Below, in pieces: positions 52,483-63,010 of a stretch of DNA of 64,000 nt (positions are counted from its first letter, which is position 1; the number at the start of each line of letters is the position of its first letter). The translations under genes and the position numbers were made by a program. Source of the stretch: Bifidobacterium sp. 7101 (lineage in GTDB: Bacteria; Actinomycetota; Actinomycetes; Actinomycetales; Bifidobacteriaceae); NCBI RefSeq assembly GCF_000499285.1, contig NZ_AWUN01000004.1:1-64000 (forward strand). Direction: 5' to 3'. A model generated the notes under the pieces. The model did no database searches, had not been told where the DNA came from, and saw only the letters and a list, made by a program, of their open reading frames with translations.

Positions 52483-53628
52483 TTATTTTGTCTTTCCCAC
52501 ATCTAAATATCTTCTACAAAAATCTCTGAAATATGCGCGTATCACCCCTTCTGGCATCTTTCTTAGGATGTTCAATACATATTCTGACTTATATAAAAAG
52601 CGGTGGGTCTTACTCTCTGATCGTAAAGCTTCAAAAACCATCTGCACAGGGATTGTTGCCGTAAATTGCCGTTTTTTGCGGTAGAGGTTTAGTGCAGTCG
52701 CTGTATCTTCCAGAACGTTACTAAATAGTTCAGCTTGGCTTACAACCTGAAAGCCGCTACCTATTGTTAGATCAAATTGATCACCGTTTTTAACAACAGT
52801 AGGTTCTTCCACATCTTTTTGCTTTCTGAACGGACTAGTTTTCCCCAAGCCTAAGTATGTCGTTTTTCTCAAACCTTGTTTTTTACAACTCTGCTTAAAT
52901 TTATTGTTTCGGCAGTCTAGTACGGCAGCATTTACTATTTCCGCACCATGCGATGGGTAAAAACCTAATAGTATCCAATCAACTTCAGCTGATGCAGCCT
53001 CAAGCATATCGAAAATATCATCGAATAATGGCATCTCACCAGTTTTCAGCTGTCGAACCCGATAATCGTCGTTTAAGAACAACCCTCCAAAATCTGTACG
53101 AATCTCAATAAGGAAACCAAATTCGTGAGTGGTGAAATTGGTATAAGTGTGTGCGATATTTTCCCTATAAGATGCAACCTTTGGCAAATGACCATATTCT
53201 TCGCTGATGAGGCGTTTTCGGAAAGAAGTAATCAGATCATCAAGACAGGAATTGTGAATATCCTGAACTCTGTGAGTTATCGACTGGGCAATCAATCTCG
53301 CCATTTCTTCTAGCTGTTTATCTTCATCCGATAAATGAAGTATTGCTTGTCGCTGCTTTTCCATGTAGGCATCTAGCTCTGCCGACTTGGATTTACTTTT
53401 CTTGTCATGGGAAATATGATGATAAACACAAAAATGTTCCAGCCCTATGACAGTTCCACTACCAGTAGTAACTATTAAATCCGGACGCTCGTGACTTGAA
53501 TCAAGTTTACCATCAAGAAGCCTAGCATTCCGCGCCTTAGCTCCACCGGCCACAAGACAAAACTTCAATACATCTGTCAAAACCTTCTTCTCTTTCATTT
53601 TTTTTAGCAGCTTCGCCAATAGAGTCAC
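52483..53628 (-). CDS. Unrecognised 381-residue protein of the tRNA-His island
   Basis: I do not recognise this protein. It is soluble with no TM segment, charged, and its gene is AT-rich compared with the backbone. Residues 49-66 (RPDLIVTTGSGTVIGLEHF) have the Asp-(strand-turn-strand)-Glu layout seen in PD-(D/E)xK nuclease folds (Asp50, Glu64), but no following Lys is present at the usual place. A Lys/Ser-rich helix follows. The start is GTG at 53628; ATG ten codons later is equally possible. A defence or restriction-like role is a guess based on the location. Confidence 0.6.
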   Translation of the reverse strand: MTLLAKLLKKMKEKKVLTDVLKFCLVAGGAKARNARLLDGKLDSSHERPDLIVTTGSGTVIGLEHFCVYHHISHDKKSKSKSAELDAYMEKQRQAILHLSDEDKQLEEMARLIAQSITHRVQDIHNSCLDDLITSFRKRLISEEYGHLPKVASYRENIAHTYTNFTTHEFGFLIEIRTDFGGLFLNDDYRVRQLKTGEMPLFDDIFDMLEAASAEVDWILLGFYPSHGAEIVNAAVLDCRNNKFKQSCKKQGLRKTTYLGLGKTSPFRKQKDVEEPTVVKNGDQFDLTIGSGFQVVSQAELFSNVLEDTATALNLYRKKRQFTATIPVQMVFEALRSESKTHRFLYKSEYVLNILRKMPEGVIRAYFRDFCRRYLDVGKTK

Positions 53629-54673
53629 CCAAAACCATCCGTATCAAACACCCTTCACGTCATTTAACCATGCAGTTGATGAGCCTATTTTTTAGAAAAC
53701 AATACCTTACTCGTTATTTTGACCACTAGGTGGGTTACAGACAAAACAGAAATTGTCTTTCGCATTACAACGTGCCGAAGACGAAGGTAATTTCTACTAG
53801 ATAATGTGAAGTAGAAGCGCTTGTCAGCATAGCGGCTTTTGCTTAGATGTCTTCGCCACTGACTACTAAAAACATGCTCAGAATAGTGAGCGTAGTGACG
53901 ACGGCGATCACCGAAGCATGTCTGTGACACAACCGTCAAGCTCCCATTATAAACGCGCAATTATTGCAGAAGTGACGGGTCATCACTTTCAGTATCGGTC
54001 TGTATTTTCTAGCTGCCAATAAGCCGGATCGCCGGAGTCTGTTGTTATGATGTTGAACCGCTCAAGTATAATGCCCCGAATATTGTACCTCGTGAAATAA
54101 ATCTTGAGAATTTTCCAGACTCATAGAGACCACACGCGCAAACTTACCTCTCTGCCCTATAGTCTCCGCATACTACCCTCTGCCGACCGATGACGCAGAT
54201 GGTACGCGATATGACAAAGGAGTGCGTACTGAGCAAATTACCAGTGTGTGGTCATAATTACGCAACTAAGTTATTATATAGATGTTTACATATAAAGAGG
54301 TGTGTATCAGGATAATAAATTGAATGAAAGACACGAACACAGAGGCATCTGCAGAAACAAAATTCACCATTCTTATACACGTCCTCGCTCAACAAAACAA
54401 GCAATAGGAGAAAAGAAAAACTGTACCCGACAAAGGACTCGCAACAATGACCAATCACTAAGTCTTGCTCGAGCAGTTAGACTGTCAACTTGCCATTAGC
54501 GCGAGTGCGCTCGAATATTACAAACTACCTTCATCAAGGTTGGCATCGACACTATCCAAGGGTGGGAGCCCTGCAACATATATGTCTTACAAGCTCAGCA
54601 CTAAAGACACTAGGGACATCACGTAAGCTGCAACTGACTCCAAAACCTCTAATCAGGACAGAAAGGCATAAAT
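53629..54673. other. Gene-poor AT-rich stretch of the island
   Basis: About 1 kb without a convincing gene. A 91-codon open frame on the minus strand (53685-53960) has basic, low-complexity content, no homology I know and no ribosome site. At 53790-53820 a hairpin TTCTACT/AGTAGAA occurs once. The last ~60 bases should hold the promoter of the DUF1643 gene. Confidence 0.5.
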
Positions 54674-55303
54674 ATGGAGTTTTTACCATCTACAGATTTT
54701 GATATACATACAGGAAAAAATCATGTAGTTTTTAGCCCGAAACTTAAAGACTGCCACGAAGACAACGACTTCCAAAAAGACGACGATTGCCACACATACC
54801 GCTACGAACTAAAAAGAACATGGGGAGATGGTAAAGTTCTTTGCTTCATCATGTACAATCCATCAACTTCCAGAGAAAATTACAGCGATTGGACCACAAC
54901 ACATTGTGAAACTATAGCTCGCGAATGGGGTTATGACGGGATTGCACTTTACAACCTCTATGCAAAGCGCTCTTCTGATCCTTCTAAGATAGAGGAGTTG
55001 CTTCAAAGAGGAAAAGAAGCTGAAGCAATTGGTCCTCACAATATTGAGATACTTGAGCAAGTATTCAATTGTGACCAATACGACAAAATAGTTTGCGCCT
55101 GGGGAAATCGTACTTGTACAGCCGAGGTACTTAAAGAGGTTCTTCAGGAAGATCATTTGGGGAAGATATGTGTATTCCGCACCACTGCAAAGAATCAGCC
55201 CCATCATCCACGCGGCATCCCAAACAATATTTCAAAGTCAGATTCATACCACGAGACAGAGAGATACATAAAAGTAGTGAAAAAAAGATACAAGTTTAAC
55301 TGA
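54674..55303 (+). CDS. DUF1643 protein
   Basis: A 209-residue protein. The DUF1643 pattern is clear: YRYELKRTWGDGKVLCFIMYNPSTS, WTTTHCETIAREWGYDGIALYNLYAKRSSDP, IVCAWGN and a closing PHHPRGIP. The function of this family is not known; members are frequent on plasmids, phages and islands. AAAGG precedes the ATG. The gene is AT-rich, like the rest of the segment, and stands alone. Confidence 0.85.
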   Translation: MEFLPSTDFDIHTGKNHVVFSPKLKDCHEDNDFQKDDDCHTYRYELKRTWGDGKVLCFIMYNPSTSRENYSDWTTTHCETIAREWGYDGIALYNLYAKRSSDPSKIEELLQRGKEAEAIGPHNIEILEQVFNCDQYDKIVCAWGNRTCTAEVLKEVLQEDHLGKICVFRTTAKNQPHHPRGIPNNISKSDSYHETERYIKVVKKRYKFN

Positions 55304-55568
55304 CTAAGAGAAACACTAGTAAAGGTCGGACATTTCTGTGAGGCCTTATATTTATAATCAAATATGTCGCGAATAGCGTAACAGTTGGCTCAAAATAAAC
55401 GTTTCGCTGCTGTGAGCAAGACAATCAATCGCCCCGAATTTGCCGAGTAAAGAACCGACAATGGTTTGGGTGGTGCATAATCACAGCTGCATAAAAGCGA
55501 ACACCTGTTTCTACTGTGATGAGAACCTCTACATTTAACAGAGTGAGGAATGCCATAGCACTGGAACT

Positions 55569-55593
55569 TGTTTCGCAAACTGTTTGCGAAACA
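55569..55593. promoter_or_regulatory. 25-bp perfect palindrome
   Basis: TGTTTCGCAAAC-T-GTTTGCGAAACA: two 12-base arms around one base. The near-absence of a loop favours a protein-binding dyad over an RNA hairpin. No regulator gene is adjacent. Confidence 0.55.
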
Positions 55594-55932
55594 GAGCTTC
55601 TCAACCCAGCACACTTGACAAGACCAACACTTCGTCACATCCCCGAGGGGATTCCTGTGGATTGCGGATACTCTTTGGGTCTTCTTGAACGACACAAGGC
55701 ACCAATTAGGCAATGTGGAAGCGTTGCAATAGGTACAGAACTTGGCACTTTAAGTACTTAAGAGCCGCGCAGCAAACGCAAATCGTAACCGTCTGACGCC
55801 TGCCAATCAGAGCGTGCCAGCATTGAATAGGCCTTCTTCTACTGATATGTGTTGGATATGTAAAAGATGGTACATGATACATAGTTCGCTCATGTTGACA
55901 CGCTCAAACCCTTAACTCTGTCTCTCAGGTAC

Positions 55933-55947
55933 GGGGGGGGGGGGGGG
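55933..55947. repeat. 15-base poly-G homopolymer tract
   Basis: Fifteen consecutive G on the plus strand, inside an AT-rich stretch. Tracts of this length are unstable in replication and in sequencing. On the minus strand it would encode a run of Pro in a short open frame (55912-56130). Confidence 0.8.
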
Positions 55948-56165
55948 AAGGAGAGAACTAGTTGGATGAGATAAGTCCAAGGGTAGACGGCTCTCTGATT
56001 CATACAGATGCATATCTGTTGTTCTGGACAGCACAGACAATCCCCATACAAATCCATCATTTAACTCACGCATTGTTGCCAACTTGATATAGGCAGAATC
56101 AACATGCAAAGAATCAAGGCCATTGATCATGGTCTTATCAAGAGAGAAACGCTTGGAGGCTTAGA

Positions 56166-56315
56166 TTGAATTTACGGGTGCTGAGGTATTTCCTGGCCAT
56201 CGTTGAAGAGGGAAGCATCACTGGGGCAGCTGAGTACCTGAGCATATCCCAGCCATCCCTGTCGAGACAGATAAAAGATAGGGAGGATAGTCAGCCGCTT
56301 CCGCGAGTCTTCTGA
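56166..56315 (+). pseudogene. LysR-family regulator, N-terminal fragment
   Basis: A TTG start with GGAGG seven bases upstream opens 49 codons that read as a LysR helix-turn-helix: FLAIVEEGSITGAAEYLSIS followed by QPSLSRQIKD. The reading then changes to unrelated sequence after REDSQ and stops at TGA (56313). A normal LysR is ~300 residues, so the effector domain has been lost. The intact start site suggests a recent truncation. Confidence 0.85.
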
Positions 56316-56532
56316 CGCGGGCACATAGCCGGGGTGGTTGTCGGGGATCTGGGAGATGTCATCAAGGATATAGGCCATACATGGATGATGAGCCGGACTC
56401 ATATGATGATATGAGTAGGGCCGAGAGGTCGCCGCCCCAGTGCGACGCGGCCTAGTATCCCCATCATGCGTCACACCGCTAGAGATGTAATATAGACATC
56501 AGCAAGGGGTACACACAATCAAAGAGGATAAG

Positions 56533-56961
56533 ATGGCACTCTGCGGCATCACCTACAGATGCGGGCACACGGACACGGTGGAGATCAAGGGCATCAACTG
56601 GTTCGGGAGGCGCAAGAAGAAGGCCGCCTGGTACGGGACTATCGACTGCCCAGCCTGCCGGGCGGCGAAGGTCCGCCGAGAGCTCAATAGCCTGCCCGCA
56701 CTTGAAGGTAGCGACGAGCAGGTGGCTCGCGCCGCCGACATACGCGAGAAGATGATGGAACTGCTGGAGATGCTGGACGAGACACAGGAGGACCACGACG
56801 GCCGGGCCGAGAGCGGGGCCACCGAAGAGGGGACAGAATTGGCCGACCGCACCTCCGCCTGGCTCAAGGCCCAGGCGTCCGCATCATGGTGGGTCGATCA
56901 TCAGGAGCCCGTCCATGCCATCCTGGACGCTCAGGAGGCACTGCGCGGGCAGGGGGACTGA
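56533..56961 (+). CDS. Cys-containing hypothetical protein of mobile-element type
   Basis: A 142-residue protein. The N-terminal part has Cys/His positions that could bind zinc (GITYRCGHTD and, after a basic loop GRRKKKA, IDCPAC). A helical charged middle (IREKMMELLEMLDE) and a Trp-rich end follow. AGAGGATAAG precedes the ATG. Its GC-rich coding differs from the AT-rich surroundings. I associate such proteins with bifidobacterial mobile elements, but the function is unknown. A second start two bases downstream of its stop begins a broken partner gene. Confidence 0.65.
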   Translation: MALCGITYRCGHTDTVEIKGINWFGRRKKKAAWYGTIDCPACRAAKVRRELNSLPALEGSDEQVARAADIREKMMELLEMLDETQEDHDGRAESGATEEGTELADRTSAWLKAQASASWWVDHQEPVHAILDAQEALRGQGD

Positions 56962-56962
56962 C

Positions 56963-57064
56963 ATGGCCATGATCCCCATTACGCAGTATGCGGACATGCA
57001 CGGGCCATACCGTGCTACAGCATCAAATCCGTCTGTTCTTTTCCTTACTGACTTTGAAGTTTGA
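56963..57064 (+). pseudogene. Truncated partner of the 142-residue gene
   Basis: An ATG one base after the upstream stop opens MAMIPITQYADMHG, which resembles the first helix of a DNA-binding protein (xITxYAxxHG). After about 15 codons the base composition falls and the frame runs to a TGA at 57062 with no sense. It looks like the start of a gene cut by recombination near 57010. Confidence 0.5.
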
Positions 57065-57489
57065 CCGCTTTTCTCACCATTCTGGGAGAAACCACTGTCG
57101 GTAGACACTCGACATGGAAGGTTATGACTCATCACAAAGCTATTAGAGCTGAATGAAGTCGAAACCGAGTTCCGACACCAAACTCCCGACTCCATAACGT
57201 GCTCGTATCCATTGACGGGTAGGTTTTCTCAATTTCTTTTCAGCCTCTTTAGAAGCCGTCTTCAAAATATGCAAGGCAGGATAGTTTATGTATTGCATTA
57301 ACGAGCTCCTCTCGTATTGTTCCCGACAATAAAATAATTGGACAAGGCACCAATCCTCTGTCGCGAACCTGCACAACGCTTTTCTACCCAAGGGTGAGGC
57401 CAATATTCAGACGAAATACATCGACAACAACATGCGATGTGTTGGTTTGGTACGTCAGAAATACCCTCTTATCTCAAGAGCGGCACAGT
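57065..57489. other. AT-rich stretch without a clear gene
   Basis: Only one modest open frame is present (minus strand 57143-57403, 86 codons, basic C-terminal half with KEAEKKLRKPTRQWIRARYG). I do not recognise it, and no ribosome site supports it. It could be a decayed gene end. Confidence 0.4.
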
Positions 57490-58201
57490 TCACAAGTTGA
57501 AGATGAAGACCGAGATTCCGAATATGATAAGGAGCAGGTTGCTAGCCAAATCGAACCAAATTACGATGGGTGGCTGTGTCTTCTTTTGCAATACCTCCAC
57601 CATGGCAGTTAAGAGGAACCGCCAAATCATCATCCCTATAAATATGCCAATTATGATCCATACACCCGAAAGAATGCTGATTCCAGTCAGCATTGAGAAC
57701 AGAGCGAGAGAGCGACAGTCCAAGCATTGAAACTGGGTTGGTAACACCTGCAGCCAGACCGAAAGCGAAAGAAATTAGATTATATCTGTTACAGATATAA
57801 GGTATCATGAACAGCTGCGATTGCGAATACACAAGCTGCTCACAACTACGAGATGTTATTTCGTCCCCCGCAGGGCGAACATCGTTTTTTGCGATCAGCT
57901 CGTTCGGCAGGCCTTTCTGGCTTAAGGAAGTCGTAAAGTCTGAGGACGCCGATTGCCGCAGCCAGTATGGCTCCCGCAAATACAATTGGCTTTTGTTAAC
58001 TGAGAAAAGTCTGAGAAAGCAAGCTGGGGCCAAAAAATCCGAGAGCACCATACAAGCACGCTGCCACGGCTGCCCCATGCCGGTGATGAAACCATCTGCT
58101 GGCCCTGCGGACAGGGTTCGCTGCATGCCCATAATTCCCGCAACTCCAACAGGCATTCCAAAAACGAGTCCGATCGCGAGACCTGTCAGCAGGCTGATCA
58201 T
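57490..58201 (-). pseudogene. LysE-family exporter, destroyed by frameshifts
   Basis: The gene starts well (ATG at 58201 after CAGGAGTAATA; ISLLTGLAIGLVFGMPVGVAG). Near 58080 homology moves to another frame (AAVAACLYGALGFFGPS), which meets an in-frame TAA at 57996 and continues as PIVFAGAILAAAIGVLRLYD. It then returns to the first frame (FAFGLAAGVTNPVSMLG, ~57770) and ends in the third (FSMLTGISILSGVWIIIG, ~57700). The pieces together match a ~210-residue LysE/RhtB amino-acid exporter. Several lesions mean it is old and inactive. Confidence 0.85.
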
Positions 58202-58636
58202 TATTACTCCTGATAGGACAGCGGCTTCCGACGCAATTACCGCGTACGCGAAGTCGGAGCATTTTCTTCAATAATCATCTGATTGACACACAGCAACATA
58301 GCGGCGCAGGATACATCTTCTGCATAAAAATGAGCAGAGGAATAAAAGTACGTGAGAGTGCACAAGCAGCCTAGTCAAGAGTCAAAGTCTAGAATATGAC
58401 CGCTAATTCTGCACGTCCATAAACAAACGTCTTTCGTCTTTGAATACACTGCAACGAATCCAGCACTTCACCCGCAAAAGTCAATATCAAAATGATGCTG
58501 GCCTAGTGCCGGTCAATGCCACTTTTACAAGAAAACGGCACATACACTGGCCTCAACGGAGGTTGCTTCCTGAAAATGGGCAGGCCGCCAGATGACCTGC
58601 CACAAGTAATGGGGAAGAACAAGCCTGGAGGGTCAG
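58202..58636. other. Intergenic region at the right edge of the island
   Basis: No gene seen. It should hold the upstream regions of the divergent LysE remnant and of the 4-TM protein gene. GGCAGG/CCTGCC at 58580-58604 forms a short hairpin. Base composition shifts back toward that of the backbone here. Confidence 0.5.
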
Positions 58637-59539
58637 ATGAGCAACAATCGAAACGAACGTGCAAATAAGAACCAAGGCAGGCATGAGGAATCGCGGGTGC
58701 CCGATAACCAGCAAAAGAGGTACGAGGGCAACTCCTCACGGAGCAATGACACCCGGGACAGTTCCCAACACTCACCGATGAATGACAAGAACCGCATGCC
58801 AAAACCAGTGGAGAATGCGAACGTCAGAAAGGAAAGCCCAGCAGAAAATGCCCCCAAGCCTGCATTAAAACAAACAGGTGAGAAAGAAGGCAGGGATTCA
58901 TCCAGCAAGAACGCTGACCATGGCAGACCTGAAATGCAAAATAAGCAGGAACAGGATCTAACCGCCAGCCATGTGCAAGCCGGCCATCCAGACAAAGAGC
59001 ATGGCCCCTCCCCTGACGACAAGTCGAATCAACCCAGTAAGCCTGTCGACAAGCCATCTCAGCCGACGAGCGCTGCCAGCTTACCTAAACCGCGCAAGGC
59101 GAAAAACCATGATTCCTTCTATCTGGGCCTGGCCTCGGCAGTCCTGGTCGCAGCTCTGGGCCTCAGCCTGAGCACCATGCCAATCTTCTTCTCCCTGCCT
59201 CTTGCCGCTGTCCTCTTTGGAATCGGCATCTGGCTCCTCTCCTATGCCAGCTTCAAGTCCCCTGGCAAACCAGAAGGAGAGGGAACGGAGACGGACAGGC
59301 ACACCAGGACGGTAGTTGTGGCGACGGTCCTTCTGGTTCTGCAGACCTTCATCATGGATGTGTTCATCTTCACCCGAATGGGAACAGTAGGCAAACACCA
59401 GAACGCCATCGTCATCACCTGGATCATCGCCAGCATGATCGAAACCCTGGCCGCCTTCGCCCTTATCTATCATCACAATCCCCTGCAATCCAAGCCCAAG
59501 GACCCTGCGGCAAACGATCAACGCAAGGGGAAGCAATAA
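58637..59539 (+). CDS. Four-TM membrane protein with long disordered N-terminus
   Basis: A 300-residue protein. Residues 1-158 are highly polar (Asn, Lys, Ser, Pro, Glu), without predicted structure. Four hydrophobic helices follow: YLGLASAVLVAALGLSL, FFSLPLAAVLFGIGIWLL, VVVATVLLVLQTFIMDVFIF and VITWIIASMIETLAAFALIY. The tail is Lys-rich. I do not recognise the family. GGAGGGTCAG precedes the ATG, and a terminator lies ~110 bases downstream, so it is monocistronic. Confidence 0.75.
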   Translation: MSNNRNERANKNQGRHEESRVPDNQQKRYEGNSSRSNDTRDSSQHSPMNDKNRMPKPVENANVRKESPAENAPKPALKQTGEKEGRDSSSKNADHGRPEMQNKQEQDLTASHVQAGHPDKEHGPSPDDKSNQPSKPVDKPSQPTSAASLPKPRKAKNHDSFYLGLASAVLVAALGLSLSTMPIFFSLPLAAVLFGIGIWLLSYASFKSPGKPEGEGTETDRHTRTVVVATVLLVLQTFIMDVFIFTRMGTVGKHQNAIVITWIIASMIETLAAFALIYHHNPLQSKPKDPAANDQRKGKQ

Positions 59540-59647
59540 GGGGCGGCGAGCATTGGTCTGAAACTGCGAAGAAGGCCGGGAAGGCCAAATAGCCGGCCGT
59601 GCATGTGAAATCCCCACAGCGTTCTTCCTGCCAAGGCCTTCCGCCTC

Positions 59648-59688
59648 AGGGTGCCGTTCATCGTTCATGACGATGCGCGGCACCCTTT
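59648..59688 (+). terminator. Intrinsic terminator downstream of the 4-TM gene
   Basis: AGGGTGCCG pairs with CGGCACCCT, with an inner CATCG/CGATG stem, and is followed by TTAATTTG. It lies 108 bases after the stop. Confidence 0.75.
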
Positions 59689-59877
59689 AATTTGATCATG
59701 TCACTGCTGCAGCTTGACTCAGGCCGCAATGCCGTGCACTATGCCGCCCGGCTCACAAAAATCCGGCATCAAAACCGCGAAACCACCCTTCAGACAATTT
59801 ATGAGCTGTGCAGGCACAACTGGGTGAGAATAGCTTTTGCCCTTTCTGTTTCTCATCCTTCAAGCCAAGATACCTTA

Positions 59878-59915
59878 CAAGATATCTTGAATTTATCTTA
59901 TCCTCGACTGATACT
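59878..59915 (+). promoter_or_regulatory. Candidate promoter and operator of the pnt operon
   Basis: TTGAAT (59887-59892) and GATACT (59910-59915) are spaced by 17 bases, a plausible -35/-10 pair. The 12-base palindrome CAAGATATCTTG (59878-59889) overlaps the -35, and a related half-site CCAAGATACCTT lies just upstream. Binding by a regulator is inferred. Confidence 0.4.
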
Positions 59916-60026
59916 TATAAAGCACAGATGCATAATAAGTTGTCTTGGCCTCCCAACAAGAACATTCAGTAACTAGAATCATTGATGAAATTGTTCACAC
60001 ACAGTTGTGCTTGAAGAAGGAAAGAC

Positions 60027-61217
60027 ATGAGTGGACCAGAACAATCTCCTGTAACCTTCGGGGTCCTCAAAGAGACAGACGATGAGGAGGCCCGTGTGGC
60101 TTTGACGCCTGACATCGTGACCCGGCTGACCAGGCAAGACGTTACCTGCCTCCTGGAGTCCGGAGCCGGGGTCCGAGCCGGCTTCCGAGATGAGGACTAC
60201 CAACGGACAGGAGCCACCGTCACCGACAGGGATACTGTCCTATCCAAATCGACAGTCCTGGGTTTCGTCGGCAGACCGGATAGCTCCTTGCTAAAGCGAA
60301 TTCCAGCCGGAACATGGATCATCGGCATGCTGGGGTCATTGAGCGACAAGGACTACGCCGAATCCCTGGAGGCATCCGGGCTTACCGGAATAGCTATGGA
60401 GCGACTCCCCCGACAACTCAGCTCAGCCCAGTCCATGGATGAGATGACCTCGCAGAATTCGGTCATGGGATACAAGGCGGCTCTGGTGGCTGCTGATGCC
60501 TATGGATCCTTCTTCCCCATGATGACCACTGCAGCAGGAACCATCCGACCGGCCAAGGTCCTGGTTCTGGGGGCTGGTATCGCAGGCTTGCAGGCCATCG
60601 GGACCGCAAAACGTTTGGGAGCCGTGGTCACCGCCTACGATGTCAGACCCGCTTCCAAGCAGGAGGTGGAATCCTTGGGAGCCAAGTTCCTCGACCTGGG
60701 ACTGGATTTCTCCAAGGGACAGGGGCAGGGCGGCTATGCACGCCAGCTGACCGATCAGGAACAGGCCCAGCAGCAGGCTGCTGTGGATGCCAAGGCGGCA
60801 GGCTTCGACGTGGTCATCACCACAGCCAAGGTTCCCGGTGGAAAGCCTCCCCGCCTCCTGAGCGCCGAGGGTGTGGCCAACCTGCATCCCGGAGCCGTAA
60901 TCGTGGACTGCGCTGCCAGCGAGCTGGGCGGCAACGTCGAGGGGTCACAGATGGGAACAAAAACCACCGATAACGGAGTCACCATGATCGGAGCCCCGTA
61001 CCTGGCCAGCGGCGTAGCCACGACGGCCTCCAACCTGCTGTCCAGAAATGTGGCGGACGTGCTGGTGCATTTCATTCGCGACGGCGAGCTCAGCATCAAA
61101 GCAGACGACGAGATTGACCAAGCGCTGGTTGTAACAGGAGCAGCCGAATCCGGCACGAGTGAAAGCGAGGATGCTCCAAGTACCGAAGAGACCGAAGAGA
61201 AAGGTCAAGAGCAATGA
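60027..61217 (+). CDS. pntAA: NAD(P) transhydrogenase subunit alpha, part 1
   Basis: A 396-residue soluble NAD(H)-binding subunit (domain I). It has the AlaDH/PNT N-region (GVLKETDDEEARVALTPDIV) and the Rossmann motif VLGAGIAGLQAIGTAKRLGA (~182-200), then VVITTAKVPGGKPP. The C-tail is acidic and disordered. In E. coli PntA this domain is fused to the first TM domain; here it is separate. ATG overlaps the next start by ATGA. The complex uses the proton gradient to make NADPH from NADH. Confidence 0.95.
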   Translation: MSGPEQSPVTFGVLKETDDEEARVALTPDIVTRLTRQDVTCLLESGAGVRAGFRDEDYQRTGATVTDRDTVLSKSTVLGFVGRPDSSLLKRIPAGTWIIGMLGSLSDKDYAESLEASGLTGIAMERLPRQLSSAQSMDEMTSQNSVMGYKAALVAADAYGSFFPMMTTAAGTIRPAKVLVLGAGIAGLQAIGTAKRLGAVVTAYDVRPASKQEVESLGAKFLDLGLDFSKGQGQGGYARQLTDQEQAQQQAAVDAKAAGFDVVITTAKVPGGKPPRLLSAEGVANLHPGAVIVDCAASELGGNVEGSQMGTKTTDNGVTMIGAPYLASGVATTASNLLSRNVADVLVHFIRDGELSIKADDEIDQALVVTGAAESGTSESEDAPSTEETEEKGQEQ

Positions 61218-61578
61218 ATTCTGTGGTCATAGCAATTACGCTCTTCATTCTGGCCCTGCTGATCGGCGTGGAGGTGATTGGAAAGGTTCCGGCCACGCTT
61301 CACACACCGCTCATGTCAGGCGCCAACTCCATTCATGGCATTGTGATCGTCGGGGTAGTCATCATCGCGGCGGAGGCTCACTCCCCGCTTTCCTACGTAC
61401 TCATATTGCTGGCTGCCGTCCTTGGCGCCATGAACGTGGTGGGCGGCTACGTGGTAACCGACCGGATGCTGGAGATGTTCAAGTCTTCCAAACCCGACAA
61501 GGGGAAGGGTAAGGCCAGCCAGGACGAACAGGCTTCGGCCGTCACGACCGAGACCGCTAAGAACCAGGGAGCCGACAA

Positions 61579-61582
<4 letters not shown>
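61214..61582 (+). CDS. pntAB: NAD(P) transhydrogenase subunit alpha, part 2
   Basis: A 122-residue membrane subunit with three to four TM helices (VVIAITLFILALLIGVEVIG, HGIVIVGVVIIAAE, YVLILLAAVLGAMNVVGGYVV), followed by a Lys/Gln-rich cytoplasmic tail. It supplies half of the proton channel. ATGA coupling upstream; the PntB start (GTG) overlaps its stop. Confidence 0.93.
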
Positions 61583-62988
<1,406 letters not shown>

Positions 62989-63010
62989 GCATATGCTGTA
63001 ATGAGAGTCA

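Larger units (their letters stand above)
55304..56165. other. Gene-poor stretch with palindrome and poly-G tract
   Basis: No convincing intact gene. Short open frames exist on both strands near 55390-55761 and 55912-56130, without known homology. One minus-strand frame has a Cys-rich run (CWSCQVCWVEKLC) that could be a zinc-finger remnant. The two clearest features are the 25-bp palindrome at 55569 and the 15-base G run at 55933. Confidence 0.5.

Noticed and set aside
53785..53825. Sequence near TAATTTCTACT...AGTAGAA resembling a Cas12a-type CRISPR repeat
   Set aside because: It occurs once, the loop is too long, and there are no spacers or cas genes nearby.
53685..53960. 91-codon minus-strand frame in the island
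   Set aside because: Basic low-complexity product without start signals; more likely chance in AT-rich DNA.
52256..58620. Direct repeats of the tRNA-His 3' end as att sites
   Set aside because: No convincing second copy of the tRNA tail was found by eye; only weak GGGGTGG-type matches near 56330.
59692..59976. 94-codon plus-strand frame before the pnt operon
   Set aside because: No ribosome site, no homology, and it overlaps the likely promoter of pnt.
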